From: Nodosilinea sp. FACHB-141
GTDB taxonomy: Bacteria; Cyanobacteriota; Cyanobacteriia; Phormidesmidales; Phormidesmidaceae
Direction: 5' to 3'
Length of the DNA stretch: 64,000 nt
Assembly (NCBI RefSeq): GCF_014696135.1
Contig: NZ_JACJPP010000007.1
Location: 1 to 64,000, forward strand
Positions 25,558 to 34,107 of the stretch are shown here, piece by piece (within the stretch, counting starts at the first letter, position 1; every line of letters starts with the position of its first letter). A program made the translations under genes and the position numbers. The notes beneath the pieces are model-generated. The model did no database searches, was not told the DNA's origin, and saw nothing but the letters and a program-made list of their open reading frames with translations.

Positions 25558-28023
25558 ATGACCTCGTCTTCTAAAACTAAGACTGCTGCCCTCGCCACTA
25601 GCTCTAAGATTACGGGCTGGGTGCAGCGACAGATCAAGCGAGATTGGGTAAAAATTTCGCTGGCTGGGCTGTGGCTGAGTTTTGTAGCGGCCCACGTGGC
25701 TACCGACTCGGTGCCGGTACAACTGCTCGAACGACGGCTGCAAACGGTCTTTTTTGACATTCGTGGCCCTTTAACGCCCCCTGATGACATTGTCATTTTG
25801 GCGATGGATGATGAATCCTTTGGGCAAGCCGAATACTACCGCGCCGACCCTGAGCAGTACAGCTATTTCGCTCCGATTTCGGGCAGTCCATGGCAGCGCA
25901 CGGCCCATGCGATCGTGATCGAGCGTCTGCTGGAGGCGGGGGCCGAGGCGGTAGCGGTGGATATTTTGATGTTCTCTGACAGCAGCTACGGCCCTGCTGA
26001 TGACCAGGCCCTGGCTGATGTGCTGGCTCGCTATGGCGATCGCGTGGTACTGGCTACTACCGTGGATGATGCCAACATGAGCGAGGGCGAGTATGTCAAT
26101 CCGACTCGGCCCCTCACTAAACTGCTCAATACCCCCGTTTATATCGGTAACGTCAACTTTCCCCGCGAGCTCGATGGCCGTATTCACCGCCATGGGCGCG
26201 CCTACTTAAATGACCTGATCGCGAGAGAGGCTGATCTCGACCGTGACACGATCGAAAGTGAGGTCGAGAACACCCAGTCATTTGCTGAGGCCACCCTCGA
26301 TGCTGCTGGGGTTAGTCATCCCCTCTATAAGGGCGACTTTATGGACTTTTATGGGCCTACTCGCAGTTTTACCCACATCCCCTTTTGGCATGTCCTTGAC
26401 CCTGACCCTTGGGCCAATTACCTCGATAACGGGCGCTATTTTGAAGACAAGATCGTGCTGATTGGCGGCACTGCTAAGTTCCTCCAAGACTTTCACCAAG
26501 CCCCTTTTTCAGAAACCTTGCTGCACCCCGAGACCATGGCCGGGGTCGAAATTTTGGCCACCGATATTGCTAACCTGCGCGATGGCCAAGCCCTGCGCGT
26601 AGGAATTCCTAACCCCTGGCTGCGGGGGCTGCTGGTGTTGGGTAGCGGGGCCGGGTTTGTGCTGCTGCTGCGGCGGTTTAATCGCCCCATTGCCCGCCTA
26701 GGCTGGACGGCGGCCAGCCTAGGCGGCTGGTTTTGGGTGAGCTACGGGGCCTTTGTGGGGGCAGGTTTGTTGCTGCCTACAGGCGCTCCTATCGTGGGAT
26801 TGATGGTGCTGGGCAGCACCTATATCGTGGCCGATATTGTGACCGAGCAGCTGCGCAAACAGCGCCTGCGTCAAACCCTAGAGCAGTACGTCACTTCCCC
26901 AATCGTTCAGGAAATCATCAGTCAGCAAGACGACCTGCAAGACCTGCTCAAGCTGCGGGAGGCGGAGGTGATCGGCCTGCTGCTGGCTAACCGCTACCGC
27001 ATTGTGCGGCTGCTGGGGTCAGGGGGCTTTGGCGAAACCTACGTGGCTGAAGACACCCAGCGCCCTGGTTCGCCCATTTGCGTCGTGAAGCAGCTGCGGA
27101 TTATCAGCGATGATCCGAGGGCACACCGCTTGGGCAGGCGCTTTTTTCAGGGTGAAGCCGAAACTTTGGAGAAGCTGGGTCACCATCCGCAAATTCCGCG
27201 ACTTCTGGCCTATTTTGAGGCACAAAACTCTTTTTACTTAGTTGAAGAAATGATCGAGGGTTGCCTGCTCAAGGATGAGCTAGCTTCTCGCCGACCTATG
27301 CCCCAGGCCTACGTGCTGGATTTGCTGCTAGGGCTCTTGCCGGTGGTGGCCTTTGTGCATGACCAAGGGGTGATTCACCGCGACATCAAGCCGTCTAACA
27401 TCATTCGTCGCGAGGCGGATGGGCAGCTGGTGCTGATCGATTTTGGCGCTGTCAAGCTAATTTCCAACAAGCTGGCGGATACAGGGGTGAATCTCACCTC
27501 AACCTCTACTATTGGGGTGGGCACCCAGGGCTATATGCCCAGTGAGCAGTCGGCGGGGTTGCCCAAATTTGGCAGTGACCTCTACGCCTTAGGCATTACT
27601 GCTATCGAGGCCCTAACTGGCATTCCAGCCTACGCCCTGCGCCGCGATGTGAATGGGGAACTGCTCTGGCGGCACGAGGCTCCTAACCTCGATCCTAGAT
27701 TTGGCGACATCGTTACTCGACTGGTGCTTTACGACTTTACCGATCGCTACCAGCGGGCTGAGGAAGTGCTGGCTGACCTCAGCAGTGTCGAAGTGGTCGT
27801 GCGATCGCAGCCCCAGCCTGAGGGCTTGCCCGCCTCAGGAGGAGATACCGTTGTCGGTATGCCCCCCTACGGCGTGCGCATCGAGAGCGTGGCTACCGAC
27901 AACATGGATGACCCCGAGGCTGCTGAGGACGACACCCGCATGCTGCCCGGTGATTGGTTTGCCACCGCTGAAGAAGCTTCCTCCAGCGATACTGACACCG
28001 GCACTGCCGAAGCCAACTCCTGA
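25558..28023 (+). CDS. CHASE2-domain serine/threonine protein kinase
   Basis: 821 residues from the ATG at 25558; a TTG at 25537 is possible. The order is a short cytosolic N-terminus, TM1, an extracytoplasmic CHASE2 sensor (about 45-355, with LERRLQTVFFDIRGPLTPPDDIVIL and VAVDILMFSD), and three TM helices (about 360-435). A Hanks-type kinase follows: glycine loop GSGGFGET at about 487, VVKQL, HRDIKPSN with the catalytic Asp at about 609, the IDFGAVK segment with the Mg-binding Asp at about 628, and GYMPSEQS. The C-terminal 70 residues are acidic and low in complexity. CHASE2 kinases are common in cyanobacteria; the ligand is unknown. Confidence 0.93.
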   Translation: MTSSSKTKTAALATSSKITGWVQRQIKRDWVKISLAGLWLSFVAAHVATDSVPVQLLERRLQTVFFDIRGPLTPPDDIVILAMDDESFGQAEYYRADPEQYSYFAPISGSPWQRTAHAIVIERLLEAGAEAVAVDILMFSDSSYGPADDQALADVLARYGDRVVLATTVDDANMSEGEYVNPTRPLTKLLNTPVYIGNVNFPRELDGRIHRHGRAYLNDLIAREADLDRDTIESEVENTQSFAEATLDAAGVSHPLYKGDFMDFYGPTRSFTHIPFWHVLDPDPWANYLDNGRYFEDKIVLIGGTAKFLQDFHQAPFSETLLHPETMAGVEILATDIANLRDGQALRVGIPNPWLRGLLVLGSGAGFVLLLRRFNRPIARLGWTAASLGGWFWVSYGAFVGAGLLLPTGAPIVGLMVLGSTYIVADIVTEQLRKQRLRQTLEQYVTSPIVQEIISQQDDLQDLLKLREAEVIGLLLANRYRIVRLLGSGGFGETYVAEDTQRPGSPICVVKQLRIISDDPRAHRLGRRFFQGEAETLEKLGHHPQIPRLLAYFEAQNSFYLVEEMIEGCLLKDELASRRPMPQAYVLDLLLGLLPVVAFVHDQGVIHRDIKPSNIIRREADGQLVLIDFGAVKLISNKLADTGVNLTSTSTIGVGTQGYMPSEQSAGLPKFGSDLYALGITAIEALTGIPAYALRRDVNGELLWRHEAPNLDPRFGDIVTRLVLYDFTDRYQRAEEVLADLSSVEVVVRSQPQPEGLPASGGDTVVGMPPYGVRIESVATDNMDDPEAAEDDTRMLPGDWFATAEEASSSDTDTGTAEANS

Positions 28024-28033
28024 GCTGGTGTCC

Positions 28034-29533
28034 CTAAGCCTGGGGTTGGGGAATGGTGATATCGATCGGAGTGACCGTAATATTTGGGGCCAAGGCATCG
28101 AGACCCGGCTGAATTTCTGCCGGATTGCCAACCACTAAGATCACCAGCTGGTCTGGGTTTAGCCTGGCCTGGGCGGCTGCCTGTACCTGGGCAGCTGTTG
28201 CTTCGCGCACCTGGTCTTGAAACTGAAACACAAAGTCTTGGGGGTAGCCATAGTACTCGTAGCGAATCAGCCGAGCTAGGGTTTGGCCAGGGCTTTGGAA
28301 GTTAAACACAAAGCTGTTGAGCACGGCATCTTTTGCTTGCGCCAGCTCTACATCGGTAATGGTTGTAGTACGAATGCGGTTGATTTCGGCCAGCGTCGAT
28401 TGAATAAAAGGTACCGTAGCCTCTGAGCGGGTTTGACCCCCGCCAATAAACAGTCCAGGGTGGTCATAGCGAGGCGCCCAGTAGGCATAGACCGAGTAAG
28501 CTAGGCCTTGGCGCGATCGCACCTCGTTAAACAACCTGCCGCTAAAGCCGTTCAGTACCTCGTTCATCACCGCTAGAGCGGCATGGTCAGGGTAGTTAAG
28601 CTGCCCACCCAGGTGACCCAGCTCAACATAGCTCTGAGTCAGCTGGGGTTGCGACACCACAAACACGCCAGCCTTCGCCTGCTCCACCGACGGCAACGTA
28701 TCCTCCAACGCCTCTCCAACACCCTGCCATTCGCCAAAATAATCAGCAATCCACTGCTTCATCTGGGCGCTGTCAAAGTCACCCACAACTCCCAAAATGG
28801 TGTGCTCGGGGCGAATAGAAGCCTGATAAAACTGCTCAATATCCTCCTGGCCAATCGCTGCCAGCGTTGCGTACTCAATGGTGCGAGCATAGGGGCTGTC
28901 GGCCCCATACACCAGCTTGCGAAACTCGCGGCTAGTAATACCGTCTGGGTCATCGTTGCGGCGGGCAATGCCGCCACCATACTGGCGCTTGAGCAAATCG
29001 ATCTTGTCGACGGCAAAAGCGGGCCGCTGCACCACATCGGCAAACAGTTCAAATACCGCTGCGGTGTCTTCACTGAGGGCACTAAAGCTGGCGCTGCCTT
29101 CACTCAGGTCAATGCCGGTTTCAATCGACGCGGCCCGCTGCTCCAGCTGCTGGTTGAGAGAGTCAGCATCCAAACGAGTAGTGCCCCCCAGTCGCATGGC
29201 TTCGCCAGTCAAATTGGCCAGCCCGACTTTGTCCGCAGGCTCGAACCTCGCTCCGGTACGAAAGGTAGCACTGCCGCTCACCAGCGGCAACTCATGGTCT
29301 TCAAGCAGATACACCACCAAGCCATTGGGCAACTCGTAGCGCTCGTAGGCCGGAATCTCAATATCCCGCAGGGCCGGAAACTCTAGCTCGTCGTAGTAGC
29401 GAGGGGTTTGGGCAATAGCCGAGGGCTGCCAGGTCAGCAGCAGCACCCCCAACAGCCCAGCCAGGGCCAGCAGCGGTATCATGCTCCGCCGTAGGATGCG
29501 ACGGGTACCCATAAACCAGCTGTTCGCGTTCAT
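28034..29533 (-). CDS. M16 family peptidase homologue lacking the zinc motif
   Basis: About 499 residues from the ATG at 29531-29533 (MNANSWFMGTRRILRRS); in-frame alternatives are the ATG at 29599 and the TTG at 29620. A signal peptide (LLALAGLLGVLLLTWQPSAIAQ) leads to an M16 N-terminal domain. The usual HxxEH is absent: the corresponding helix reads KVGLANLTGEAMRLGG. The C-terminal M16 domain (PQLTQSYVELGHLGG, GLAYSVYAYWAPRYDHPGLF) is complete. This is the non-catalytic partner pattern of heterodimeric M16B peptidases. The catalytic partner gene lies immediately upstream on the same strand, so the two likely form one periplasmic complex. Confidence 0.9.
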   Translation of the reverse strand: MNANSWFMGTRRILRRSMIPLLALAGLLGVLLLTWQPSAIAQTPRYYDELEFPALRDIEIPAYERYELPNGLVVYLLEDHELPLVSGSATFRTGARFEPADKVGLANLTGEAMRLGGTTRLDADSLNQQLEQRAASIETGIDLSEGSASFSALSEDTAAVFELFADVVQRPAFAVDKIDLLKRQYGGGIARRNDDPDGITSREFRKLVYGADSPYARTIEYATLAAIGQEDIEQFYQASIRPEHTILGVVGDFDSAQMKQWIADYFGEWQGVGEALEDTLPSVEQAKAGVFVVSQPQLTQSYVELGHLGGQLNYPDHAALAVMNEVLNGFSGRLFNEVRSRQGLAYSVYAYWAPRYDHPGLFIGGGQTRSEATVPFIQSTLAEINRIRTTTITDVELAQAKDAVLNSFVFNFQSPGQTLARLIRYEYYGYPQDFVFQFQDQVREATAAQVQAAAQARLNPDQLVILVVGNPAEIQPGLDALAPNITVTPIDITIPQPQA

Positions 29534-29637
29534 CACTGTGCGTCCCAATACCGTAGGTCTTAAATATGAATGTCTTGAAAGCGGCCTAGGGCCACTCATG
29601 CGTTCTGGTGGCTGACTCAAATCGATCGGCTCCTAAA

Positions 29638-31227
29638 CTACTCGGCAGACGGAGCCTGCACTAGCTTGCCTACGGTGCGGCTTTCAGGCCGAAATAGAGT
29701 CTGCGCGACCCGCTGAATATCGGCCGCCGACACCGCCTCAATGGCTTTGAGGTTATTAAAGATATTGCGCCAATCGCCGGTTTTAGCCTGGTACTCAGCT
29801 AGCAGCGAAGCCATACCGCCATTAGAAGCCAAACTTTGCAGCAGACCCGCCCGAGCCTGGGTTTTTACTCGATCTAGCTCTTCAGGGCTAACAGGCTCCT
29901 GCTTAATCCGATCAATCTCCTGGGCAAACAGGGTGCCAATCTCCTCGGGGGTGTGGCCGGGAGCCGTGAGGCCATAGATCAAAAAGATATTGTCGTAGCG
30001 ATCGCCCGGAAATCCATTCAAACTGCCAATATCCAAGGCAATACGAGCCTCGTCTACCACAGTTTTGTAGATTCTAGACGTCCGTCCGCCCATCAGCAGA
30101 CTCTCGATCATGCCGTAAATCACGTGGTCAGGGTGGCGCAGGCTAGGCCGGTGATACCCCTCTAAATACCAGGGCTCCGAGGGCAGTGCCAGCGAAAATT
30201 CCTTGGGCGCAGTCTGGGGCAGTTCATCAATGGCAGGCTCGGGTGGCACCGCCCGAGGGGTATAGCGACTAAAGTAAACCTCAGCTAGGCGCTTTACCTC
30301 GGCGGGGTCAACATCGCCTACTACCGCAGCGGTCAGGTTGGCAGGACCATAGTAGGTATCATAAAAGGTTTGCACATCCTCACGGGTGGCCACAAAGAGG
30401 TCATCCTGGTAGCCAATCACAGGGCGACGATAGGGGTGGCTGACAAACGCCTCCTCCAAAAACCGCTCAATCATTGTGCCAATTGGGGAGTTATCTACCC
30501 GCATGCGGCGCTCTTCAAGAATGACATCCTTCTCTTCGTAAAACTCGCGAAACACCGGGTCAAGAAACCGCTCCGACTCCAGCGACATCCACAGCTCCAG
30601 CTTGTTGGCGGGCAGGCTGTAGAAATAACGTGTCTCATCGGCAGACGTAGTAGCGTTGAGGCCGACCCCTCCTGCCTGCTGAATGATTTGGCCGTACTGA
30701 TTTTGCTCCACAAAGCTGGCCGCTTGCTTCTGCAACGCCGCCAACTCCTCCTGTAGCTCAGCAGCTTTGGCCGTATCACCGGCCGTTTGAGCCGCCAGCA
30801 GATCGTTAAATACTGCATCGAGCTGGGTCATTAACTGCTGCTCAGCGGCAAAATCTTTGGTGCCGATACGGCTAGTACCCTTAAATGCCAGGTGCTCTAA
30901 ATAGTGAGCCACACCGGTTTTGCCGTCGGTTTCATCCACCGCGCCTACGTTGGCGTGAATCATAAATGACACCACCGGAGCCTGGTGCCGCTCTAGCACA
31001 ATAAACTTCATCCCGTTCTCGAGCGTAAACTCGGTAACGGCATCCGCTACCCGATCCAGGTAGGGTTGAATAGCCTGAGCAGCCTGCAAGGGCTCCCTCG
31101 CCGCCGCTGGAGCAATGGGCCACCATAGCCAGAGGCCAACTAGCGCTACCAGACCCACTAAAGCTGGGCGGAGGCGATGTCGTGACCTTGCCCAAAATCC
31201 TGGGGCGATCGCCGGTGTTCCATTCAT
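29638..31227 (-). CDS. M16 family zinc metallopeptidase (catalytic subunit)
   Basis: 529 residues from the ATG at 31225-31227 (MNGTPAIAPG). An N-terminal TM or signal (LVGLVALVGLWLWWPIAPAAA) precedes the peptidase domain with HYLEH (His108, Glu111, His112). The distal glutamate lies in the segment after DVILEERRMRVDNSP. Between these an Ala/Gln-rich coiled insertion (AVFNDLLAAQTAGDTAKAAELQEEL) is typical of cyanobacterial members. Family enzymes degrade peptides in a closed chamber formed with a second M16 unit. That unit is supplied by the downstream gene after about 100 bases (17 if its TTG is used). Both are predicted to be exported. Confidence 0.92.
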   Translation of the reverse strand: MNGTPAIAPGFWARSRHRLRPALVGLVALVGLWLWWPIAPAAAREPLQAAQAIQPYLDRVADAVTEFTLENGMKFIVLERHQAPVVSFMIHANVGAVDETDGKTGVAHYLEHLAFKGTSRIGTKDFAAEQQLMTQLDAVFNDLLAAQTAGDTAKAAELQEELAALQKQAASFVEQNQYGQIIQQAGGVGLNATTSADETRYFYSLPANKLELWMSLESERFLDPVFREFYEEKDVILEERRMRVDNSPIGTMIERFLEEAFVSHPYRRPVIGYQDDLFVATREDVQTFYDTYYGPANLTAAVVGDVDPAEVKRLAEVYFSRYTPRAVPPEPAIDELPQTAPKEFSLALPSEPWYLEGYHRPSLRHPDHVIYGMIESLLMGGRTSRIYKTVVDEARIALDIGSLNGFPGDRYDNIFLIYGLTAPGHTPEEIGTLFAQEIDRIKQEPVSPEELDRVKTQARAGLLQSLASNGGMASLLAEYQAKTGDWRNIFNNLKAIEAVSAADIQRVAQTLFRPESRTVGKLVQAPSAE

Positions 31228-31549
31228 AAGCAGCACTCAAACAGGATGGGCTAGACTCCGTTCTCCAGGATAGTGGAGTCTCCCAGGCAATGACCACACT
31301 CGGCCCTCTATCTATAGTTCCTCCAGCTAGACTCTGAGGCAGTTGTCAAAGCCCCAAATCCTGAGTAAAGTTCCCATAGACCTACGGTAGAGTGGGCCTA
31401 AAACCACTTAGGGCTTACTTGAACCTTTGTTCCAAACCAGCCCGCTTTTCGATGGGCGCATGCGACCCAAGGCTTTCTAGGCACAGGCTTCCAAGCTCTC
31501 GGCGAACTCGACTTTCCAATTACTTACGTTTCAACAAAGGGGTCAGGCC
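31228..31549. other. Intergenic region, divergent promoters
   Basis: About 320 bases between the divergent M16 and MlaE genes. Apart from the Shine-Dalgarno AAAGGGG seven bases ahead of the MlaE TTG start, nothing distinctive is visible. Confidence 0.5.
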
Positions 31550-32347
31550 TTGACACAGGTGGCAGATAGCACAAACCTGAAGCTGTGGACCCAACGAGCT
31601 CTAGCCGCGACCTTTTTAGCAGGTCAGGTTGTCATTCACTTGATTTCTCGTCCGGTGCATCGGCGCAATACCTTAGATCAAATGGCTGCAGTAGGGCCTG
31701 CGTCATTGCTGATTGCTCTCATTACAGCAGCCTTCGTAGGCATGGTGTTTACCATTCAGGTGACGCGAGAATTTTTAAACTTTGGGGCTGGAGCGGCGGT
31801 GGGTGGCGTACTGGCCCTCACCCTGGCCCGAGAGCTTGGCCCGGTGCTGACGGCGGTGATTATTGCTGGGCGGGTGGGGTCAGCTTTTGCGGCCGAAATT
31901 GGCACCATGCGCGTTACTGAGCAAATCGACGCCCTGCAAATTCTCAAAACTGACCCCATCGACTACCTAGTGATTCCTCGGGTCATTGCCTGCGCCCTGA
32001 TGCTGCCTCTGCTGAACGTGCTGTCATTCATCACCGGCATGACCGGTGGGCTGTTGATTGCCACCAGTCAGTACGGCATTCCCTCTTCAGTCTTTTTAGA
32101 TTCCGCCCAAAACTTTCTGTCGATTTGGGATTTGGTGAGCTCGCTAATCAAGGCGTTTTTCTTTGGCATTCTGATTGCCATCATTGGTACTAGTTGGGGC
32201 CTAACCACTACCGGTGGCGCTAAAGGCGTTGGGCAATCTACCACCACTGCAGTAGTAACGGCGCTGCTGGCTATTTTCATCAGCAACTTTTTCCTCTCGT
32301 GGCTCATGTTCCAAGGCACCGGCAGCGCTGTGATGAATAACTTTTAA
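31550..32347 (+). CDS. MlaE family lipid ABC transporter permease
   Basis: 265 residues, five to six TM helices. MlaE signatures are AAVGPASLLIALITAAFVGMVFTIQ, LALTLARELGPVLTAVIIAGRVGSAFAAEIGTM and TEQIDALQILKTDPIDYLVIPR, the conserved Glu-rich coupling loop. The start is TTG at 31550, supported by AAAGGGG seven bases upstream. MlaE-type permeases move phospholipids between membranes with an MlaF ATPase and an MCE protein; neither is encoded nearby. In plants the equivalent is TGD1. The next genes, DUF3119 and DUF3086, follow at 82 and 53 bases and probably share the transcript. Confidence 0.94.
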   Translation: MTQVADSTNLKLWTQRALAATFLAGQVVIHLISRPVHRRNTLDQMAAVGPASLLIALITAAFVGMVFTIQVTREFLNFGAGAAVGGVLALTLARELGPVLTAVIIAGRVGSAFAAEIGTMRVTEQIDALQILKTDPIDYLVIPRVIACALMLPLLNVLSFITGMTGGLLIATSQYGIPSSVFLDSAQNFLSIWDLVSSLIKAFFFGILIAIIGTSWGLTTTGGAKGVGQSTTTAVVTALLAIFISNFFLSWLMFQGTGSAVMNNF

Positions 32348-32429
32348 TGGCGGCTGATTCAGCGATCGCCTCTTCAGCACTAGACGGTAGATTCTCCTAT
32401 ACTTCAGATAGCCCCAACCTTTGTAAACT

Positions 32430-32816
32430 GTGACGTCTACCCCTACAGCAACCCATACCAACCTACCTCCCAGCTACCGCATCCCACTAACCGTGATCGG
32501 CCTCGGAATATTGCTGGCGTTTGGGAAAATCTGGTTAGGAGCATTGGTAGGTATCTTTGGCGTGTTTTTGCTAGTGCAGGCCGTGACGCTTACGTTACGG
32601 TTTACCGATAGTGCGCTAGATATTTACCGGCGCGATACGCTGATTCGTCACTTTCCCTATGCGGAGTGGCAGCACTGGGAAATCTTCTGGGGACCAGTGC
32701 CTGTGCTGTTCTACTTTCGTGAGATCAACAGCATCCACTTTTTACCGATCATATTTAGCCCCAGCGAATTGCGTACCTGCCTCGAAACCCACTGCGCGGC
32801 TGCCAAAGAAGAGTAA
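32430..32816 (+). CDS. DUF3119 family membrane protein
   Basis: 128 residues starting with GTG at 32430. Two closely spaced hydrophobic segments (PLTVIGLGILLAFGKIWLGALVGIFGVFLLVQAVTL) are followed by a soluble domain with the conserved FPYAEWQHWEIFWGPVPVLFYFRE and IHFLPIIFSP, a PH-like pattern. DUF3119 is restricted to cyanobacteria and plastids and its function is unknown. Its position directly between a lipid-transport permease and DUF3086 suggests an envelope role, which is inference from context. Confidence 0.88.
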   Translation: MTSTPTATHTNLPPSYRIPLTVIGLGILLAFGKIWLGALVGIFGVFLLVQAVTLTLRFTDSALDIYRRDTLIRHFPYAEWQHWEIFWGPVPVLFYFREINSIHFLPIIFSPSELRTCLETHCAAAKEE

Positions 32817-32869
32817 CGGGCATCCAGGGGCGAACCAAGCCCTCATCTGATAGGCTGACAACAGGGTCT

Positions 32870-34039
32870 ATGGGAACCGTTATGACCGCAGAGGAGCTAT
32901 CACAATCGAGTCTGGGACCGGATGGTACCAGTAGCTATGGCAGCCCCGAGGCTAGCTCTGCTTTGGGTTCGGATTCAACGGGTCTCAAATCAGACTGGAG
33001 CAATCGCATTGACGCTCTACGCCAGCAGGAGACTGACCTCAAGCGCAGCATCGCTGACCTGCAAGCAACCTACAACCGCTTGACCCAAGACCAGTTTCAA
33101 AAAATTCAGGCTGACATTGGTCGGATGGTGCAGCAGGGCACGGCAGACCTAGAGCAGCGCAAGCGCAATCTGCAAAAAGAAATTGAAACGCTAGAGCGTC
33201 GCCAGGAGCGCATTCAGGCTGAAATGCGCACTACCTTTGCTGGTGCATCTCAAGATTTAGCGGTGCGGGTGCAGGGCTTTAAAGACTATCTGGTAGGTAG
33301 CCTGCAAGATCTGGCGGTGGCGGCAGAACAGCTCGATATCACTCCAGCAGCTCGCTCTACCCCGGCGTCCAGGATAGACGCTAGGGATGGCTCTGCAACA
33401 GATGCTCGTTTCGAGTCGAGTGCCGAACGCTCCGCCCCTCGCCCGTCTCCCCGCCGAGCTGCTGCCGAGCCAGCTTCAGCTCAGCCAGCCTTTGCCTCTA
33501 ATGCCTTTCAAGACCAAACGGAGCGGATTCGCAGCCTGCTTGACCAGTACCGTATGCGTCCCGATTACTATGGCCCTCTTTGGCAGCTGCGCCGCACCTT
33601 TGAACCCATCCACGCCGAGCGGGTTTCTAACTGGTTCTTTGCCCAAGGCGGACGGGGAGCGGTTAAGAGCATGGGCAGCCGTCTGCAAAACGTGCTGGTG
33701 GCTTCGTCGGCGCTGTCGATTTTGCATGCCCTCTACGGCAATCGCCTGCGCACCTTGGTGCTCTCTAACAGCCCCGAGCGTTTGGGAGAATGGCGGCGGG
33801 GGCTGCAAGACTGTCTAGGTATTTCCCGCGCCGATTTTGGGACGGGTCAGGGGGTCATGCTGTTTGATGCACCAGAGCCTTTAGCTCAGCGGGCCGATCG
33901 CATCTCCGCTGACAACGGTCTACCCTTTATTGTGGTAGACGAAGCTGAGTCAGTGATTAGTTTGGCACTGCTGCAATTTCCGCTGTGGCTGGCCTTTGCT
34001 CCCGACCCCATGAACCCAGTAGCTGAGTACGACTACTAG
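32870..34039 (+). CDS. DUF3086 domain protein
   Basis: 389 residues. The N-terminal third is disordered then coiled-coil (LRQQETDLKRSIADLQATYN to RRQERIQAEMRTTF, about 45-130). A Pro/Ala/Ser-rich linker leads to the conserved C-terminal domain (about 210-385: IRSLLDQYRMRPDYYGPLWQLRRTFEP, RVSNWFFAQGGRGAVKSMGSRLQN, VLASSALSILHALYG-like stretch, LVLSNSPERLGEWRRGLQD). This matches cyanobacterial DUF3086. No enzymatic motif is evident. The ATG is at 32870 with another five codons later. It follows DUF3119 after 53 bases in the MlaE cluster. Confidence 0.87.
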   Translation: MGTVMTAEELSQSSLGPDGTSSYGSPEASSALGSDSTGLKSDWSNRIDALRQQETDLKRSIADLQATYNRLTQDQFQKIQADIGRMVQQGTADLEQRKRNLQKEIETLERRQERIQAEMRTTFAGASQDLAVRVQGFKDYLVGSLQDLAVAAEQLDITPAARSTPASRIDARDGSATDARFESSAERSAPRPSPRRAAAEPASAQPAFASNAFQDQTERIRSLLDQYRMRPDYYGPLWQLRRTFEPIHAERVSNWFFAQGGRGAVKSMGSRLQNVLVASSALSILHALYGNRLRTLVLSNSPERLGEWRRGLQDCLGISRADFGTGQGVMLFDAPEPLAQRADRISADNGLPFIVVDEAESVISLALLQFPLWLAFAPDPMNPVAEYDY

Positions 34040-34107
34040 AAGCTCTCCTCACGTTGGAGAAGTGCAGAGCGTAGGGGTTGACTGTTCCAGGCTTAGAAGT
34101 TCTATGG

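Noticed and set aside
28583..29386. 267-codon plus-strand frame
   Set aside because: Lies entirely antisense to the well-supported M16 homologue gene and has no recognisable protein features.
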